From Nocardia aurantiaca (GTDB lineage: Bacteria; Actinomycetota; Actinomycetes; Mycobacteriales; Mycobacteriaceae), in the NCBI RefSeq assembly GCF_009708175.1, contig NZ_WMBB01000004.1, positions 310,001 through 374,000 of the forward strand: a stretch of DNA of 64,000 bases, given 5' to 3'. A program made the position numbers and the translations under genes. Positions 1 through 8,032 of this stretch are shown here, piece after piece. Each line of letters starts with the position of its first letter. Position 1 is the stretch's first letter. A model generated the notes under the pieces. It searched no databases and was not told the DNA's origin. It saw only the letters and a list, made by a program, of their open reading frames with translations.

Positions 1-370
1 AGGTGTAGTACTTGAACGCGCCGAGGAAGGTCGGGAACCGGAACTTCTTGGCGTACGCCTGCTGGAACAGCTGCTTGATGAACGCGCGGCTGTACTGGTC
101 CAGCACCTCGGTCTCGTAGTAGTTCTCCTTGACGAGGTAGTCGAGCTTCTCGTCGAGGTTGTGGAAGAAGACGGTGTTCTGGTTGACGTGCTGCAGGAAG
201 TACTGGTGCGCGGCCTCCCGATCCTTGTCGAACTGGATCTCGCCGCCCGGGCCGTACAGGTTCAGCATCGCGTTGAGGGCGTGGTAGTCCAGTCCCTCGG
301 TCGCGGAGTCGCCGCTGACGGGGCGCTCTACGCGGGCAGTCTTTCCGACCGGTGCTGTTGTCGTTGCCAA
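1..370 (-). CDS. nrdE: Class Ib ribonucleoside-diphosphate reductase large subunit (5' part only)
   Basis: Large subunit of the class Ib (Mn/Fe) ribonucleotide reductase; with NrdF and the glutaredoxin-like NrdH it reduces ribonucleoside diphosphates for DNA synthesis. About 123 N-terminal codons are present; the gene continues past the left edge. Recognised from the NrdE N-terminal run [12 protein letters not shown], then [20 protein letters not shown] and [18 protein letters not shown], typical of actinobacterial NrdE. The only suitable start in frame is a TTG at 370, preceded by GAGAGGG about 12 nt upstream, so the gene overlaps the end of nrdI by about 43 nt. The tight order nrdH-nrdI-nrdE indicates one operon. 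Identity is certain; the exact start is inferred. Confidence 0.93.
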   Translation of the reverse strand, partial: MATTTAPVGKTARVERPVSGDSATEGLDYHALNAMLNLYGPGGEIQFDKDREAAHQYFLQHVNQNTVFFHNLDEKLDYLVKENYYETEVLDQYSRAFIKQLFQQAYAKKFRFPTFLGAFKYYT

Positions 371-789
371 AACAATCCCAATCCCTCTCGGACGCGCTCG
401 ACGTCCTCGGCAGTTCCCATGAGTTCGAAGCGATACAGGTACGGGACCCCTGCCTTACGCGAGATCACCTCTCCCGCGTAGCAGTACGTATCGCCGAAGT
501 TCGTGTTGCCGCTCGCGATCACGCCGCGCAGCAGGGCGCGGTTGTGCGGATCGTTGAGGAACTTGGCCACCTGGCGGGGGACGAATTCCTTGTCGGATCG
601 CTGCCCACCCAAAACGTGCCGACCACCCCCGTAGGTGGGGACGATCAGCACGAAGGGCTGGTCGACGCGAAGCGAGTCGGCGGGGTGAAGCGGTATGCGG
701 ACGGCGGGCAGGCCCAGCCGTACGACGAAGCGGTGCGTGTTCTCCGAAGCACTCGAGAAGTAGACCAGATTCGGTGTCTCGCTGGACAT
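328..789 (-). CDS. nrdI: NrdI flavodoxin-like protein
   Basis: Flavodoxin-like FMN protein that supplies the oxidant for assembling the dimanganese-tyrosyl radical of NrdF in class Ib ribonucleotide reductase. The protein of about 153 residues starts [19 protein letters not shown] and carries the NrdI signatures PTYGGG (about residues 50-55) and [18 protein letters not shown]. The ATG at 789 is chosen because GGGGAGG lies 8 nt upstream; an in-frame GTG at 798 is possible but sits almost on the same Shine-Dalgarno. The gene lies between nrdH and nrdE and overlaps the start of nrdE, implying translational coupling. Family length is normal. Confidence 0.93.
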   Translation of the reverse strand: MSSETPNLVYFSSASENTHRFVVRLGLPAVRIPLHPADSLRVDQPFVLIVPTYGGGRHVLGGQRSDKEFVPRQVAKFLNDPHNRALLRGVIASGNTNFGDTYCYAGEVISRKAGVPYLYRFELMGTAEDVERVREGLGLFWQRQQHRSERLPA

Positions 790-860
790 CTCGGTCACCT
801 CCCCTCCTTTCGATTCGGACGAACCTGCAGGAGGCCGCCGGCCCGACCGGCGGCGCGGCG

Positions 861-1100
861 TCAGGCGACGGCGACGGTGTCGGCCAGAGCCTTGATGCGG
901 TCCGGGCGGAAGCCGGACCAGTGATCGTCACCGGCGACGACGACGGGGGCCTGCAGGTAGCCCAGGGCCATGACGTAGTCGCGGGCTTCGGGATCCTCGG
1001 AGATGTCGATGACGCTGTAGTCGACACCCGCCTTGTCGAGCGCGCGGTAGGTGGCGTTGCACTGGACACAAGCGGGCTTGGTGTAAACGGTGATGGTCAT
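861..1100 (-). CDS. nrdH: NrdH glutaredoxin-like redoxin
   Basis: Small redoxin (79 residues) that passes electrons from thioredoxin reductase to NrdE. The sequence opens [18 protein letters not shown]: a CVQC redox motif in the thioredoxin fold, matching NrdH (CxQC). It ends with the conserved SGFRPDRI segment that contacts thioredoxin reductase. The ATG at 1100 is preceded by AAGGAG/AAGGGG at a good distance; the longer upstream reading frame is not needed. First gene of the nrdHIE operon; the promoter region lies to its right, where a NrdR-box-like palindrome is present. Confidence 0.95.
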   Translation of the reverse strand: MTITVYTKPACVQCNATYRALDKAGVDYSVIDISEDPEARDYVMALGYLQAPVVVAGDDHWSGFRPDRIKALADTVAVA

Positions 1101-1552
1101 TGGTATCCCCTTCTCCTTGCCTTCGGTCCGTCCGCAGTGCACGGCTCAAACAAGATCCACGTAGTAAGTGCGCAAACCCCTGGAAGCGGAACCGAAGCCC
1201 CTGGTCACTCGGCGTCGTTCGAGGTCCTCGCCTAGCGGCCTTCCAGCTCCCAAGACACTACACCTAGTGGCCGACAGATTCATACAACACGACATGTTGC
1301 GACTCACAAAGGTGAAATTCCGGTGTCGTAAGTACCTGGACACTCGATTCGCAACTCGACACGACTGAGGCGCACATCACAATTTGGGCATTCAGTTCAT
1401 TTCCAGCAAACACACCATCACCGCTGAACCACACCCATCGCACCAGTCACAGCAGACTCGAGCGACCACCCGCTTTCCGACGCCGCCGAGCCTGTGCCCC
1501 CAATTCCTGGGTCCCGCGCGCACTTCGGCGTGTCGCGGCGCGAGCGGCCAAA
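1101..1552 (-). promoter_or_regulatory. nrdHIE upstream region
   Basis: Gene-free stretch between the nrdH start and the stop of the peptidase gene. The half nearest nrdH should hold the nrdHIE promoter; it contains a NrdR-box-like palindrome and, 15 bp further out, CAACA/TGTTG arms around CGACA (1285-1299). The distal part (about 1390-1550) is relatively AT-richer and shows no credible open reading frame or RNA gene. No obvious U-tailed terminator for the upstream peptidase gene was found. Confidence 0.5.
1255..1270. promoter_or_regulatory. Candidate NrdR box
   Basis: The 16-mer ACACTACACCTAGTGG matches the NrdR-box pattern acaCwAtATaTwGtgt at 12 of 16 positions, including both conserved half-site cores (ACACTA and TAGTG). 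NrdR is the ATP/dATP-sensing repressor of bacterial nrd operons and usually binds two boxes about three helical turns apart. A second element around 1284-1299 (ACAAC...GTTG) is much weaker. The position, about 155 bp upstream of nrdH, fits a promoter-proximal operator. Confidence 0.5.
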
Positions 1553-2443
1553 CTACCCGATCGTGAACGACGCGCCGGCGACCGGACCGGGCACCAGCAA
1601 TCGATTGGTGGCCGCGATGCCGTAGGCCTGGGCGTCGTAGGCCGACAACGGCTGCCCGTCGATGCTGATGTTGGTGAAGGTGATCGGTTCGAAGCCGGGC
1701 AGCGCGGCATCGAGATGGCCTTCGACGACGATCTCCGCGGTCCGGGCGGGCACAGTGGAGGCGGCGACCGTGGTGCGAGCCCAGTTCGCGGTGCGGTTCT
1801 CCAGCGTCATGATGTAGCGCCTGCCGTCCCAGCTGACCACCGAGCGCATGGTGTCGCCGGCACGGACCACCACGTCGTCGTAGCTCACCTGCGGGTCCGG
1901 ATAGGTCTCCCACCAGCCGTCGACCTGTTTGTCCGGCCTGCAGAAACCACCGAAGAGTCCGATCGAGCACAGCCCGTCGGCGGCCGCGCCCAGGGCGTCG
2001 GAGAGCTTGGCCCCCATGTTCATGACCGTCCCGGCCAGATGCGGATCGGCGTACGCCACGCCCGCGGCCATGGATTCGACCTGCAGTCCCGGCAGCGCCG
2101 CGTACACGGCGGCGTCACTGGCGCACAGGGATTCGACGCCGGTCTGCATGAGCGGGAGGGCGACCGAACCGTCGAGGCCGGCGGCGCCGTTCAAGCCCAC
2201 CCAGGGAACCACGCGCTGCAGGACGCCGGGGTTGCGGCAGTCCACCTCCGGCTGCACCCAGGTGGCGCTGACCTCGCGGAAGTCCCCCTGCACCACATAC
2301 CCGGCCCAGTTGCCCACATACAGGCGGACATTCGATTCGGCCGCCGCGTCGACAGCGTTGACCACCACCGAGGCGGCGGAAACGGCCAGGGTGACCGCCA
2401 TGAAACAACGGCTTAACACAGAGTTGCCCGTTGATAGCTTCAT
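1553..2443 (-). CDS. Secreted glutamic endopeptidase, family G1 (eqolisin)
   Basis: Probable exported acid endopeptidase of 296 residues. A signal sequence covers about residues 1-35 (hydrophobic run ending near AVDAAAES). The mature part aligns by eye block for block with fungal eqolisins: NWAGYV, ATWVQP, WVGLNG, LMQTGVE, WWETYPD, AGDTM, TLENRT and AEIVVE. The catalytic pair is kept: Gln100 in MQTGV corresponds to Gln53 of scytalidoglutamic peptidase, and Glu241 in AEIVVE to Glu136. There is no propeptide of fungal size and there is a Cys-containing insert (about residues 105-175) before the WWETYPD block. The ATG at 2443 is preferred because the upstream GTG lies inside a terminator hairpin; the Shine-Dalgarno is poor. 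Monocistronic. Confidence 0.85.
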   Translation of the reverse strand: MKLSTGNSVLSRCFMAVTLAVSAASVVVNAVDAAAESNVRLYVGNWAGYVVQGDFREVSATWVQPEVDCRNPGVLQRVVPWVGLNGAAGLDGSVALPLMQTGVESLCASDAAVYAALPGLQVESMAAGVAYADPHLAGTVMNMGAKLSDALGAAADGLCSIGLFGGFCRPDKQVDGWWETYPDPQVSYDDVVVRAGDTMRSVVSWDGRRYIMTLENRTANWARTTVAASTVPARTAEIVVEGHLDAALPGFEPITFTNISIDGQPLSAYDAQAYGIAATNRLLVPGPVAGASFTIG

Positions 2444-2478
2444 AATCTGAAGGTAGCCCGAATTGTCCGGGAAGAGTG

Positions 2479-2510
2479 GCAAGGCCACGGCCGAAAAGCC
2501 GTGGCCTTGC
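2479..2510 (-). terminator. Hairpin terminator after FMN reductase gene
   Basis: A perfect 13-bp stem (GCAAGGCCACGGC / GCCGTGGCCTTGC) with a 6-nt CGAAAA loop, 31 bp past the stop of the FMN reductase gene. No U-tract follows, as is common for actinobacterial terminators. It also separates that gene from the peptidase gene. Confidence 0.75.
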
Positions 2511-2540
2511 GCTGAATTCAGTGAGTGATCATCCTGCGTT

Positions 2541-3107
2541 TCAGGCGTTTGCCCGAGCGTTGACGGTCTCCGCCAGCAGAAGCACGGTGGCGGCCAGCTG
2601 AGTGAGGGCCTCGGCGTCGTCGGCCGGGTGGATCTCGCCGAAGCGCTGACCGATGACGCCGAAGTTCAGCGACGCCTCCTTCACCACATCCGCGCCCGCC
2701 ACGCCGAGCGCCTTGACGGCGTCGTCATGGGACCACTTGGCCGCGTTCGCGCTGATGGACGCCGAGATGACGGCGGCCGGGCGGCCCTTCAACGCACCGG
2801 CGCCGTACGGGCGGGAAGCCCAGTCGATGGCGTTCTTCAGCACGGCGGGCAGGGTGCCGTTGTATTCGGGGGTCACCAGCAGCACGGCATCGGAGGCGGC
2901 GACGGCCTCACGCAGCGCCTGCGCGGCGGCCGGGACCTCGCCCTCGGCGTCGATGTCCTCGTTGTAGAAAGGAATTTCACCGAGGCGCTCGTAGATGGCG
3001 AGTTCGACGCCCTCCGGGGCGGCCTTCGCAGCGGCCTCGGCGAGGCGGCGGTTGATCGACGCGGCGCGGAGGCTGCCGACCAGAACGAGAATGCGGGTCT
3101 GCGACAT
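2541..3107 (-). CDS. NADPH-dependent FMN reductase family protein
   Basis: Flavodoxin-fold oxidoreductase of 188 residues, likely using NADPH and FMN to reduce quinones, chromate or azo-type compounds. Family marks are the phosphate-binding GSLRAASINRRLA near the N-terminus and TPEYNGTLPAVLKNAIDW (about residues 80-97), which shapes the FMN pocket in the ChrR/YieF/SsuE group. The ATG at 3107 follows TTGGAG; the longer frame to 3170 would cover the operator. The gene diverges from a TetR regulator across a 99-bp gap holding a long palindrome, so it is probably repressed by that regulator. The physiological substrate is unknown. Confidence 0.88.
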   Translation of the reverse strand: MSQTRILVLVGSLRAASINRRLAEAAAKAAPEGVELAIYERLGEIPFYNEDIDAEGEVPAAAQALREAVAASDAVLLVTPEYNGTLPAVLKNAIDWASRPYGAGALKGRPAAVISASISANAAKWSHDDAVKALGVAGADVVKEASLNFGVIGQRFGEIHPADDAEALTQLAATVLLLAETVNARANA

Positions 3108-3156
3108 GATGATCACTCCAAGGGTTACTGATTCAGCAGCGGAACTTTCGATAGAC

Positions 3157-3182
3157 TGTAACCGGACCACAGTCCGCTTACA
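3157..3182. promoter_or_regulatory. TetR operator between FMN reductase and tetR
   Basis: A 26-bp palindrome with arms TGTAACCGGAC and GTCCGCTTACA around a CACA centre; only one base pair of the arms is mismatched. It lies about 50 bp upstream of the FMN reductase start and 24 bp upstream of the TetR start, placed to repress both divergent genes. Confidence 0.75.
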
Positions 3183-3206
3183 TTCCCGGGTAGGAGCAGA
3201 CAGCCT

Positions 3207-3902
3207 GTGACACGCGACACCTCACCGGATGAGGTCGTTCCGACCCCGCCGACCATCGCCCTGCCGATCGAACCCGTCGGCAGGCAGCGTCCCCCTGCGC
3301 ACTCGGTGCCGCTGCTCATGCCCGGCAGCAGCCACGAGCGCAGCGATGCCGCCCGCAACCGGCAACTGCTGCTCGACGCCGCCGAACAACTGGTCCGCGA
3401 CTGCGGCGCGGACGCGGTCACCATGGACGCGGTCGCCAAGCTGGCCGGCGTCGGCAAGGGCACGGTGTTCCGGCGCTTCGGCAATCGGGCCGGACTCATG
3501 CTGGCGCTGCTCGACCAATCCGATCAGAAACTGCAGTGGGCCTATATGTTCGGGCCGCCGCCGCTGGGACCAGGCGCCCCGCCGCGGGAGCGGCTGATCG
3601 CCTTCGGGCGGGCACGGCTGGCGCTGGTCGAGGTGGAGGGCGATGTGCGCAAGAACGCCGACATCGGCGGGCAGTACTCCGGCCCGCCCTACAACATCGC
3701 GAAAACCCATGTCGCCCTGCTGCTCCGGCAGGCGGACGCGCCCGGCGACATCTCGCTGACTGCGGACACGCTGCTGGCCACGCTGGACGCCGGGCTGGTG
3801 CTGCATCAGATCCGCGAGCTCGGCTACACCCTGGAACAGGTGGGCGATCACTGGGAGACCCTCGTCCGGCAGGTCACCGCGCCGGGCGCACCGTTAGAGT
3901 GA
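3207..3902 (+). CDS. TetR/AcrR family transcriptional regulator
   Basis: Transcriptional repressor of 231 residues. The helix-turn-helix is at about residues 60-85 ([20 protein letters not shown]), preceded by [14 protein letters not shown]. It has an unusually long 45-residue proline-rich leader before the DNA-binding domain, so translation may really start further in. The GTG at 3207 has AGGAG 11 nt upstream. The C-terminal ligand domain is unassigned. It is divergent from the FMN reductase gene and probably autoregulates through the intervening palindrome; the ligand may be a substrate of that enzyme (inference). The stop is only 4 nt before nadE. Confidence 0.88.
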   Translation: MTRDTSPDEVVPTPPTIALPIEPVGRQRPPAHSVPLLMPGSSHERSDAARNRQLLLDAAEQLVRDCGADAVTMDAVAKLAGVGKGTVFRRFGNRAGLMLALLDQSDQKLQWAYMFGPPPLGPGAPPRERLIAFGRARLALVEVEGDVRKNADIGGQYSGPPYNIAKTHVALLLRQADAPGDISLTADTLLATLDAGLVLHQIRELGYTLEQVGDHWETLVRQVTAPGAPLE

Positions 3903-3906
3903 CCGC

Positions 3907-4746
3907 ATGGGGAACCTGCGCGAACAGATCATCGCCGAATTGGGCGTCTTGCCGACCATCGAACCGAAAACCGAAGTGCGGCGGCGCATCGACTTCCTCA
4001 AGGACTATCTGCGCTCCACGCCTGCCCAGGGTTTCATCCTCGGCATCAGCGGCGGCCAGGACTCCTCACTGACCGGACGACTGTGCCAGCTCGCCGCCGA
4101 AGAGCTGCGGGCCGAGGGCCACGACGCCACCTTCCTCGCCGTGCGCCTCCCCTACGGCGTGCAGGCCGATGAAGAAGACGCCCAGGTCGCCCTGCGCTTC
4201 ATCCAGCCCGATCGTTCCATCCTCGTCAACGTCAAGCCCAGCGCGGACGCCGCCGCCGCCGAGGCTGTACGCGATCTCACCGAGATCCTCGGCGAAGAGC
4301 CGCGGTTGCGAGACTTCGTGCGCGGCAACATCAAAGCCCGCGAGCGCATGGTGCTCCAGTACGCCATCGCGGGCCAGCTCAACCTGATCGTCGTCGGCAC
4401 CGACCACGCCGCCGAGGCGGTCACGGGCTTCTTCACCAAGTACGGCGACGGTGGTGTCGACATCACGCCGCTGACCGGTCTCACCAAGCGGCAGGGCGCG
4501 GCCCTGCTCCAGGAACTCGGGGCGCCGCCGAGCGTGTGGGAGAAGGTCCCCACCGCCGACCTCGAAGACGACCGTCCGGCCCTGCCCGACGAAGAGGCCC
4601 TGGGCCTGAAGTACTCCCAGATCGACGACTATCTCGAGGGCAAGCCCGTCGCCCCCGAGGTCGCGGAGAGACTCGAAACCATCTTCCGCAACACCCGCCA
4701 CAAGCGCGCGGTTCCCGTGACCCCGCTCGACACCTGGTGGCGCTGA
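3907..4746 (+). CDS. nadE: NH3-dependent NAD+ synthetase
   Basis: Last step of NAD synthesis: ATP-dependent amidation of nicotinic acid adenine dinucleotide. The 279-residue length is that of the short ammonia-dependent type, lacking the N-terminal glutaminase domain found in mycobacterial NadE. The PP-loop SGGQDSSL (about residues 48-55) binds pyrophosphate; [21 protein letters not shown] and [16 protein letters not shown] are the usual NadE core motifs. It starts 4 nt after the tetR stop with a weak Shine-Dalgarno, so it may be co-transcribed with tetR. A hairpin terminator follows. nadD lies 35 kb away in the same window. Confidence 0.95.
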   Translation: MGNLREQIIAELGVLPTIEPKTEVRRRIDFLKDYLRSTPAQGFILGISGGQDSSLTGRLCQLAAEELRAEGHDATFLAVRLPYGVQADEEDAQVALRFIQPDRSILVNVKPSADAAAAEAVRDLTEILGEEPRLRDFVRGNIKARERMVLQYAIAGQLNLIVVGTDHAAEAVTGFFTKYGDGGVDITPLTGLTKRQGAALLQELGAPPSVWEKVPTADLEDDRPALPDEEALGLKYSQIDDYLEGKPVAPEVAERLETIFRNTRHKRAVPVTPLDTWWR

Positions 4747-4761
4747 CTCTCATCCAGGCTG

Positions 4762-4791
4762 GTGCCCGCCGCGCCGGAACGCAGCGGGCAC
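4762..4791 (+). terminator. Hairpin terminator after nadE
   Basis: 8-bp arms GTGCCCGC and GCGGGCAC separated by 14 nt, 15 bp past the nadE stop. There is no U-tract. The gap onward to 4906 shows no gene. Confidence 0.5.
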
Positions 4792-4906
4792 ACCTGCGAG
4801 AAGAACGCGCGAAGTGGCGCCACCTCACGCCCGCTCCGCACGATCGCAGCGGGGCCCCCGGCGCACAGATGCCTGATCGCGTCGGAGGGGATGTCGGCCG
4901 CCCGGA

Positions 4907-5305
4907 TTATTTCCGGTCCAGGTCCTCGACGAGGCGACGGTGGAGTTCCGCCGTCATGACATGGATAGCGCGGGTCAGTTCGGTGTTGGTTTTGAGCTCG
5001 AGTTCCTGCTCTTGGAAATCGTGGTCGGCCTTGGCCTGTTGGAAGTCGGCCTGACGGTTCTGGCCGATCATGACGAAGGTGGACAGGAAGATCGCTTCCA
5101 GGGAGACGACCAAGGTCAAGGTCGGCCAGGGGCTCTTCTCCAGGACGATCATCCAGACCGCGAAGCCGACCGCGTGGATGTAGACGAAGTTCATCGAGCC
5201 CGCGAACTTGGTGATCCAGTCCGCGACGCGGAGCTGGAAGCTGGCGGCCCGCGCGGCTTGCGCCTTCGCGACGGCCGGGTGGCGGGGCTTGGGGGTGTGC
5301 GTCAT
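4907..5305 (-). CDS. DUF1003 family membrane protein
   Basis: Predicted inner-membrane protein of 132 residues. It has the DUF1003 layout: a basic N-terminus, RVADWITKFAGSMNFVYIHAVGFAVWMIV (first membrane helix), a second helix LTLVVSLEAIFLSTFVMIGQNRQ, then a charged helical tail (ADFQQAKADHDFQEQELE) typical of the family. No function is established for DUF1003. The gene is isolated between nadE and moaD, both running towards or away from it, and shows no operon partner. Confidence 0.82.
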   Translation of the reverse strand: MTHTPKPRHPAVAKAQAARAASFQLRVADWITKFAGSMNFVYIHAVGFAVWMIVLEKSPWPTLTLVVSLEAIFLSTFVMIGQNRQADFQQAKADHDFQEQELELKTNTELTRAIHVMTAELHRRLVEDLDRK

Positions 5306-5350
5306 GCGCGATCGGTCTCCTGGCGGCAGCGTGCGGGGACCGGCGAATGT

Positions 5351-5394
5351 TAGCGCCCGGCAATGAAGCTCATGACGCGGCCGCCCGGGCGCTA
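5351..5394 (-). terminator. Terminator overlapping the moaD stop
   Basis: 10-bp arms TAGCGCCCGG and CCGGGCGCTA with a 24-nt loop. The right arm includes the moaD stop codon, so the hairpin forms as soon as moaD is transcribed and ends the moaA-moaD transcript before the DUF1003 gene. Confidence 0.6.
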
Positions 5395-5634
5395 GCCGCC
5401 CGCGAACGGCGGGAGCACGTCGACCCGTGGTGAGAGCGGGGCGGCGGCGTCGCGGGTGAGCTCGTCGCCGATGAGGTAGGCGCAGACCTTCAGCATGGGG
5501 TCCAGTTTCGGGCCGTAGGTGGCCGACAGGATGGTGCGCAGGTCGGCGACGGTGGCCCCGGACGGCAGGTCCAGGGTTTCCTTCTCCTTGCCGACCGCAT
5601 CGGCGATCGCGGCGAAATAGCGGACCTCAACCAC
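5392..5634 (-). CDS. moaD: MoaD, molybdopterin synthase small subunit
   Basis: Ubiquitin-fold sulfur carrier of 80 residues that donates sulfur, as a C-terminal thiocarboxylate, to convert cyclic pyranopterin monophosphate into molybdopterin. It ends in the required diglycine (PPFAGG). The N-terminal [16 protein letters not shown] is typical. Translation starts 8 nt before the moaA stop, so it is coupled to moaA. Its catalytic partner MoaE is encoded in the divergent block 3.4 kb away. The MoeB/MoeZ-type activating enzyme is not in the window. Confidence 0.93.
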   Translation of the reverse strand: MVEVRYFAAIADAVGKEKETLDLPSGATVADLRTILSATYGPKLDPMLKVCAYLIGDELTRDAAAPLSPRVDVLPPFAGG

Positions 5635-6685
5635 CGATGGCTCCCATCGTTCGTTCGGGCGGGACGAAGCCGGCCGCGTCGATCCCGTGCCCGGCCGATT
5701 TGTTCCACATGGCGCCGCGCCACAGCTCGGCGATGCCCTCGTCGGTCGCGCCGGACCGCAGGGCGGCGCGAATGTCGTACTCCTGGTCGCTGAACAGGCA
5801 GGAGCGGATCCGGCCGTCGGCGGTCAGGCGGGTGCGGTCACAGTCCCCGCAGAACTTGCGGGTCACCGAGGCGATGATGCCGACGGTGGCCGGGCCGCCG
5901 TCGACCAGCCAGCGCTCGGCCGGAGCGGAGGGATCCTCGCGGCCTGCCTCGGTGAGGTCGAAGCGCTTACCCAGCACGTCCAGGAGTTCGGCGGCGGTGA
6001 TCATATTGGCGCGCGCCCACTCATGGTCGGCGTCGAGCGGCATCTCCTCGATGAACCGCAGTTCCGCGCCCGCATCGAGGCACCACCGCAGCAGATCGGC
6101 CGCACCATCCAGGGTTTCGCGCATCAGCACGGCATTGACCTTGAGCGGGGCGAGTCCGGCCGCGATGGCGGCGCGAACGCCGGCCAGCACCGAGTCCAGC
6201 CGGTCACGGCGGGTGAGCCGGTGGAAGCCGTCGCGGTCCACAGTGTCGAGCGAGACATTGATGCGCCGCAGCCCGGCCTCGGCCAAGCCGCGCGCCCGAT
6301 GCTCGAGCCCGACGCCATTGGTGGTCATGGCCAGCGGTGTATCCGGCAGCGCCGCATGGCAACCGGCGATGATCCGCTCCAGGTCGCGGCGCATGAGCGG
6401 TTCGCCGCCGGTGAATCGCACCTCGTGCACGCCCAGTTCGCGCACCGCGAGCGTCACCAGGCGCACGATCTCCTCGGTGGAGAGCAGTTCGTCGGCGGGG
6501 ATGGGCGGCAAACCCTCCTCCGGCATGCAATAGGTGCAGCGCAGCGAACACTTCTCGGTGATGGATACCCGCAGGTCCCGCGCGACCCGGCCGTAGCGGT
6601 CCAGCAGCAACGGCGTGTCCGGGCGTCCGTCCATCGCGGGCCGCCCGGTTCGCACAGCGGGCATACCCATCGCGACCACGGTCAT
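5627..6685 (-). CDS. moaA: GTP 3',8-cyclase MoaA
   Basis: Radical-SAM enzyme that starts molybdenum cofactor synthesis by rearranging GTP with S-adenosylmethionine. The 352-residue protein has the N-terminal [4Fe-4S] motif CSLRCTYC (about residues 46-53), the SAM-binding FTGGEPLMR, the C-terminal substrate cluster [19 protein letters not shown], and the C-terminal GG needed for activity. First gene of a two-gene unit with moaD; divergent from moeA across about 108 bp that must carry both promoters. No Moco riboswitch structure was recognised there. Confidence 0.96.
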   Translation of the reverse strand: MTVVAMGMPAVRTGRPAMDGRPDTPLLLDRYGRVARDLRVSITEKCSLRCTYCMPEEGLPPIPADELLSTEEIVRLVTLAVRELGVHEVRFTGGEPLMRRDLERIIAGCHAALPDTPLAMTTNGVGLEHRARGLAEAGLRRINVSLDTVDRDGFHRLTRRDRLDSVLAGVRAAIAAGLAPLKVNAVLMRETLDGAADLLRWCLDAGAELRFIEEMPLDADHEWARANMITAAELLDVLGKRFDLTEAGREDPSAPAERWLVDGGPATVGIIASVTRKFCGDCDRTRLTADGRIRSCLFSDQEYDIRAALRSGATDEGIAELWRGAMWNKSAGHGIDAAGFVPPERTMGAIGG

Positions 6686-6793
6686 TGGACCATTATTGCC
6701 GGGTCCGCAAGTGTTCGTAGATTCCTACGAGCCGGACCCGTCGACCAGCCCGGTCGCGGTCTGAAGGGTCCACCCGCGTATAGGCTCACCGGC

Positions 6794-7999
6794 ATGAGTT
6801 CCCGGCACGCGCTAGCCCCGGCCCGACCCGTCGACGACCACCGCCGACGCATCGAGGATGTGCTCCGCCCGCTGGCCGGACGCCCCGCGGAGCCGGTATC
6901 GATGCCGCGGGCGCTGGGCCGCCGACTGGCCGCGGACGTGCATGCCCCCCTGGATCTGCCGGTGTTCCGAAACTCGGCCATGGACGGCTATGCGGTGCGC
7001 GCCGAATCGGTGGCCATCGTGCCGGCCACACTCCCGCTGGCGGGCGTGGTCGCGGCGGGCAATACCGAGCAGATGACCTTCGAACCGGGCACCGCGGTGA
7101 AGGTGATGACCGGCGCGCCGGTGCCGCCCGGCGCGGACTGCGTGGTGCCGGTGGAGCACACCGAGTCCGACGGCGTCACTGTGACGGTCCGAACCAGCCG
7201 TGCCACCGGCGATTTCGTGCGCGAGCCCGGCACCGATGTGCGCGCCGGACAGCTGCTGGCCGCCGCGGGGACGCTGCTGCGTCCCCGGCATATCGCGGCG
7301 CTGGCCGCGGTCGGCCTGGGCGAGCTGTCGGTGTTCCGTCCGGTGCGCGCGGCCGTGCTCACCACGGGCGACGAATTGCGCCCCGCCGGAGCCGCTCTGC
7401 TGCCCGGCCAGATCTTCGACTCCAATGGCATCGCGCTGGCGGCGGCCTTGACCGACAACGGCGTCGAGGTGGTGTCGGTGGCACACTCGACCGACAACCA
7501 CGACGAGTTCCGGGACCGCCTGACCGAGGCGGTGGCCCAGGCCGATGTGGTCTTCACCTCCGGTGGCGTCTCCATGGGCGACTTCGAGGTCGTCAAGGAG
7601 GTGCTGACCCCGCTGGGCGGCGAATTCGGTTCGGTGGCAATGCAACCCGGTGGCCCGCAGGGGCTGAGCGTGGTGGACGGGGTTCCGGTGCTGAGCTTCC
7701 CGGGCAATCCGGTGAGCACCATGGTGTCCTTCGAGGTCTTCGCCCGGCCGATCCTGCGCGAGCTGGCGGGGCTGCCGGCGCTGCCGATTTCCGAACTGCC
7801 ACTGCTGGAACCGGTCCGCTCCCCTGCCGGGAAGCGGCAGTTCCTGCGCGGCAAGCTCGCCGAGGGCGGAGTGGCGCTGGTGTCGGGTCAGGGCTCGCAT
7901 CTGATCGCGGCCATGGCGCAGGCCGATGTGTTGGTCGACATTCCGGCCGCCGCGACCGAGCTGCCCGTGGGCACGATCGTCGAGGTCCGGCCGCTGTGA
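6794..7999 (+). CDS. moeA: Molybdopterin molybdenumtransferase MoeA
   Basis: Inserts molybdate into adenylylated molybdopterin, the last step of Moco assembly. The 401-residue protein shows NSAMDGYA, TTGDEL, the FTSGGVSMGDFEVVK loop and FPGNPVSTMVSFE of the MoeA fold, and the C-terminal domain IV. The ATG at 6794 begins MSSRHALAPARPVDDHRRRI; an open frame extends far upstream across moaA but is a shadow of that gene. It heads the moeA-moaCB-moaE unit. Confidence 0.95.
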   Translation: MSSRHALAPARPVDDHRRRIEDVLRPLAGRPAEPVSMPRALGRRLAADVHAPLDLPVFRNSAMDGYAVRAESVAIVPATLPLAGVVAAGNTEQMTFEPGTAVKVMTGAPVPPGADCVVPVEHTESDGVTVTVRTSRATGDFVREPGTDVRAGQLLAAAGTLLRPRHIAALAAVGLGELSVFRPVRAAVLTTGDELRPAGAALLPGQIFDSNGIALAAALTDNGVEVVSVAHSTDNHDEFRDRLTEAVAQADVVFTSGGVSMGDFEVVKEVLTPLGGEFGSVAMQPGGPQGLSVVDGVPVLSFPGNPVSTMVSFEVFARPILRELAGLPALPISELPLLEPVRSPAGKRQFLRGKLAEGGVALVSGQGSHLIAAMAQADVLVDIPAAATELPVGTIVEVRPL

Positions 8000-8032
8000 A
8001 TCCGGCGACTTCCCTGTGCCAAGGTGGTGGAT

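Noticed and set aside
1284..1299. Second NrdR box
   Set aside because: Only about 7 of 16 consensus positions match; kept as a comment, not as a site.
5687..6793. Upstream extension of the moeA frame across moaA
   Set aside because: Antisense to moaA; MoeA homology begins at the ATG at 6794 and no family sequence precedes it.
6686..6793. Moco riboswitch between moaA and moeA
   Set aside because: The gap is about 108 bp and no multi-stem Moco RNA structure could be traced.
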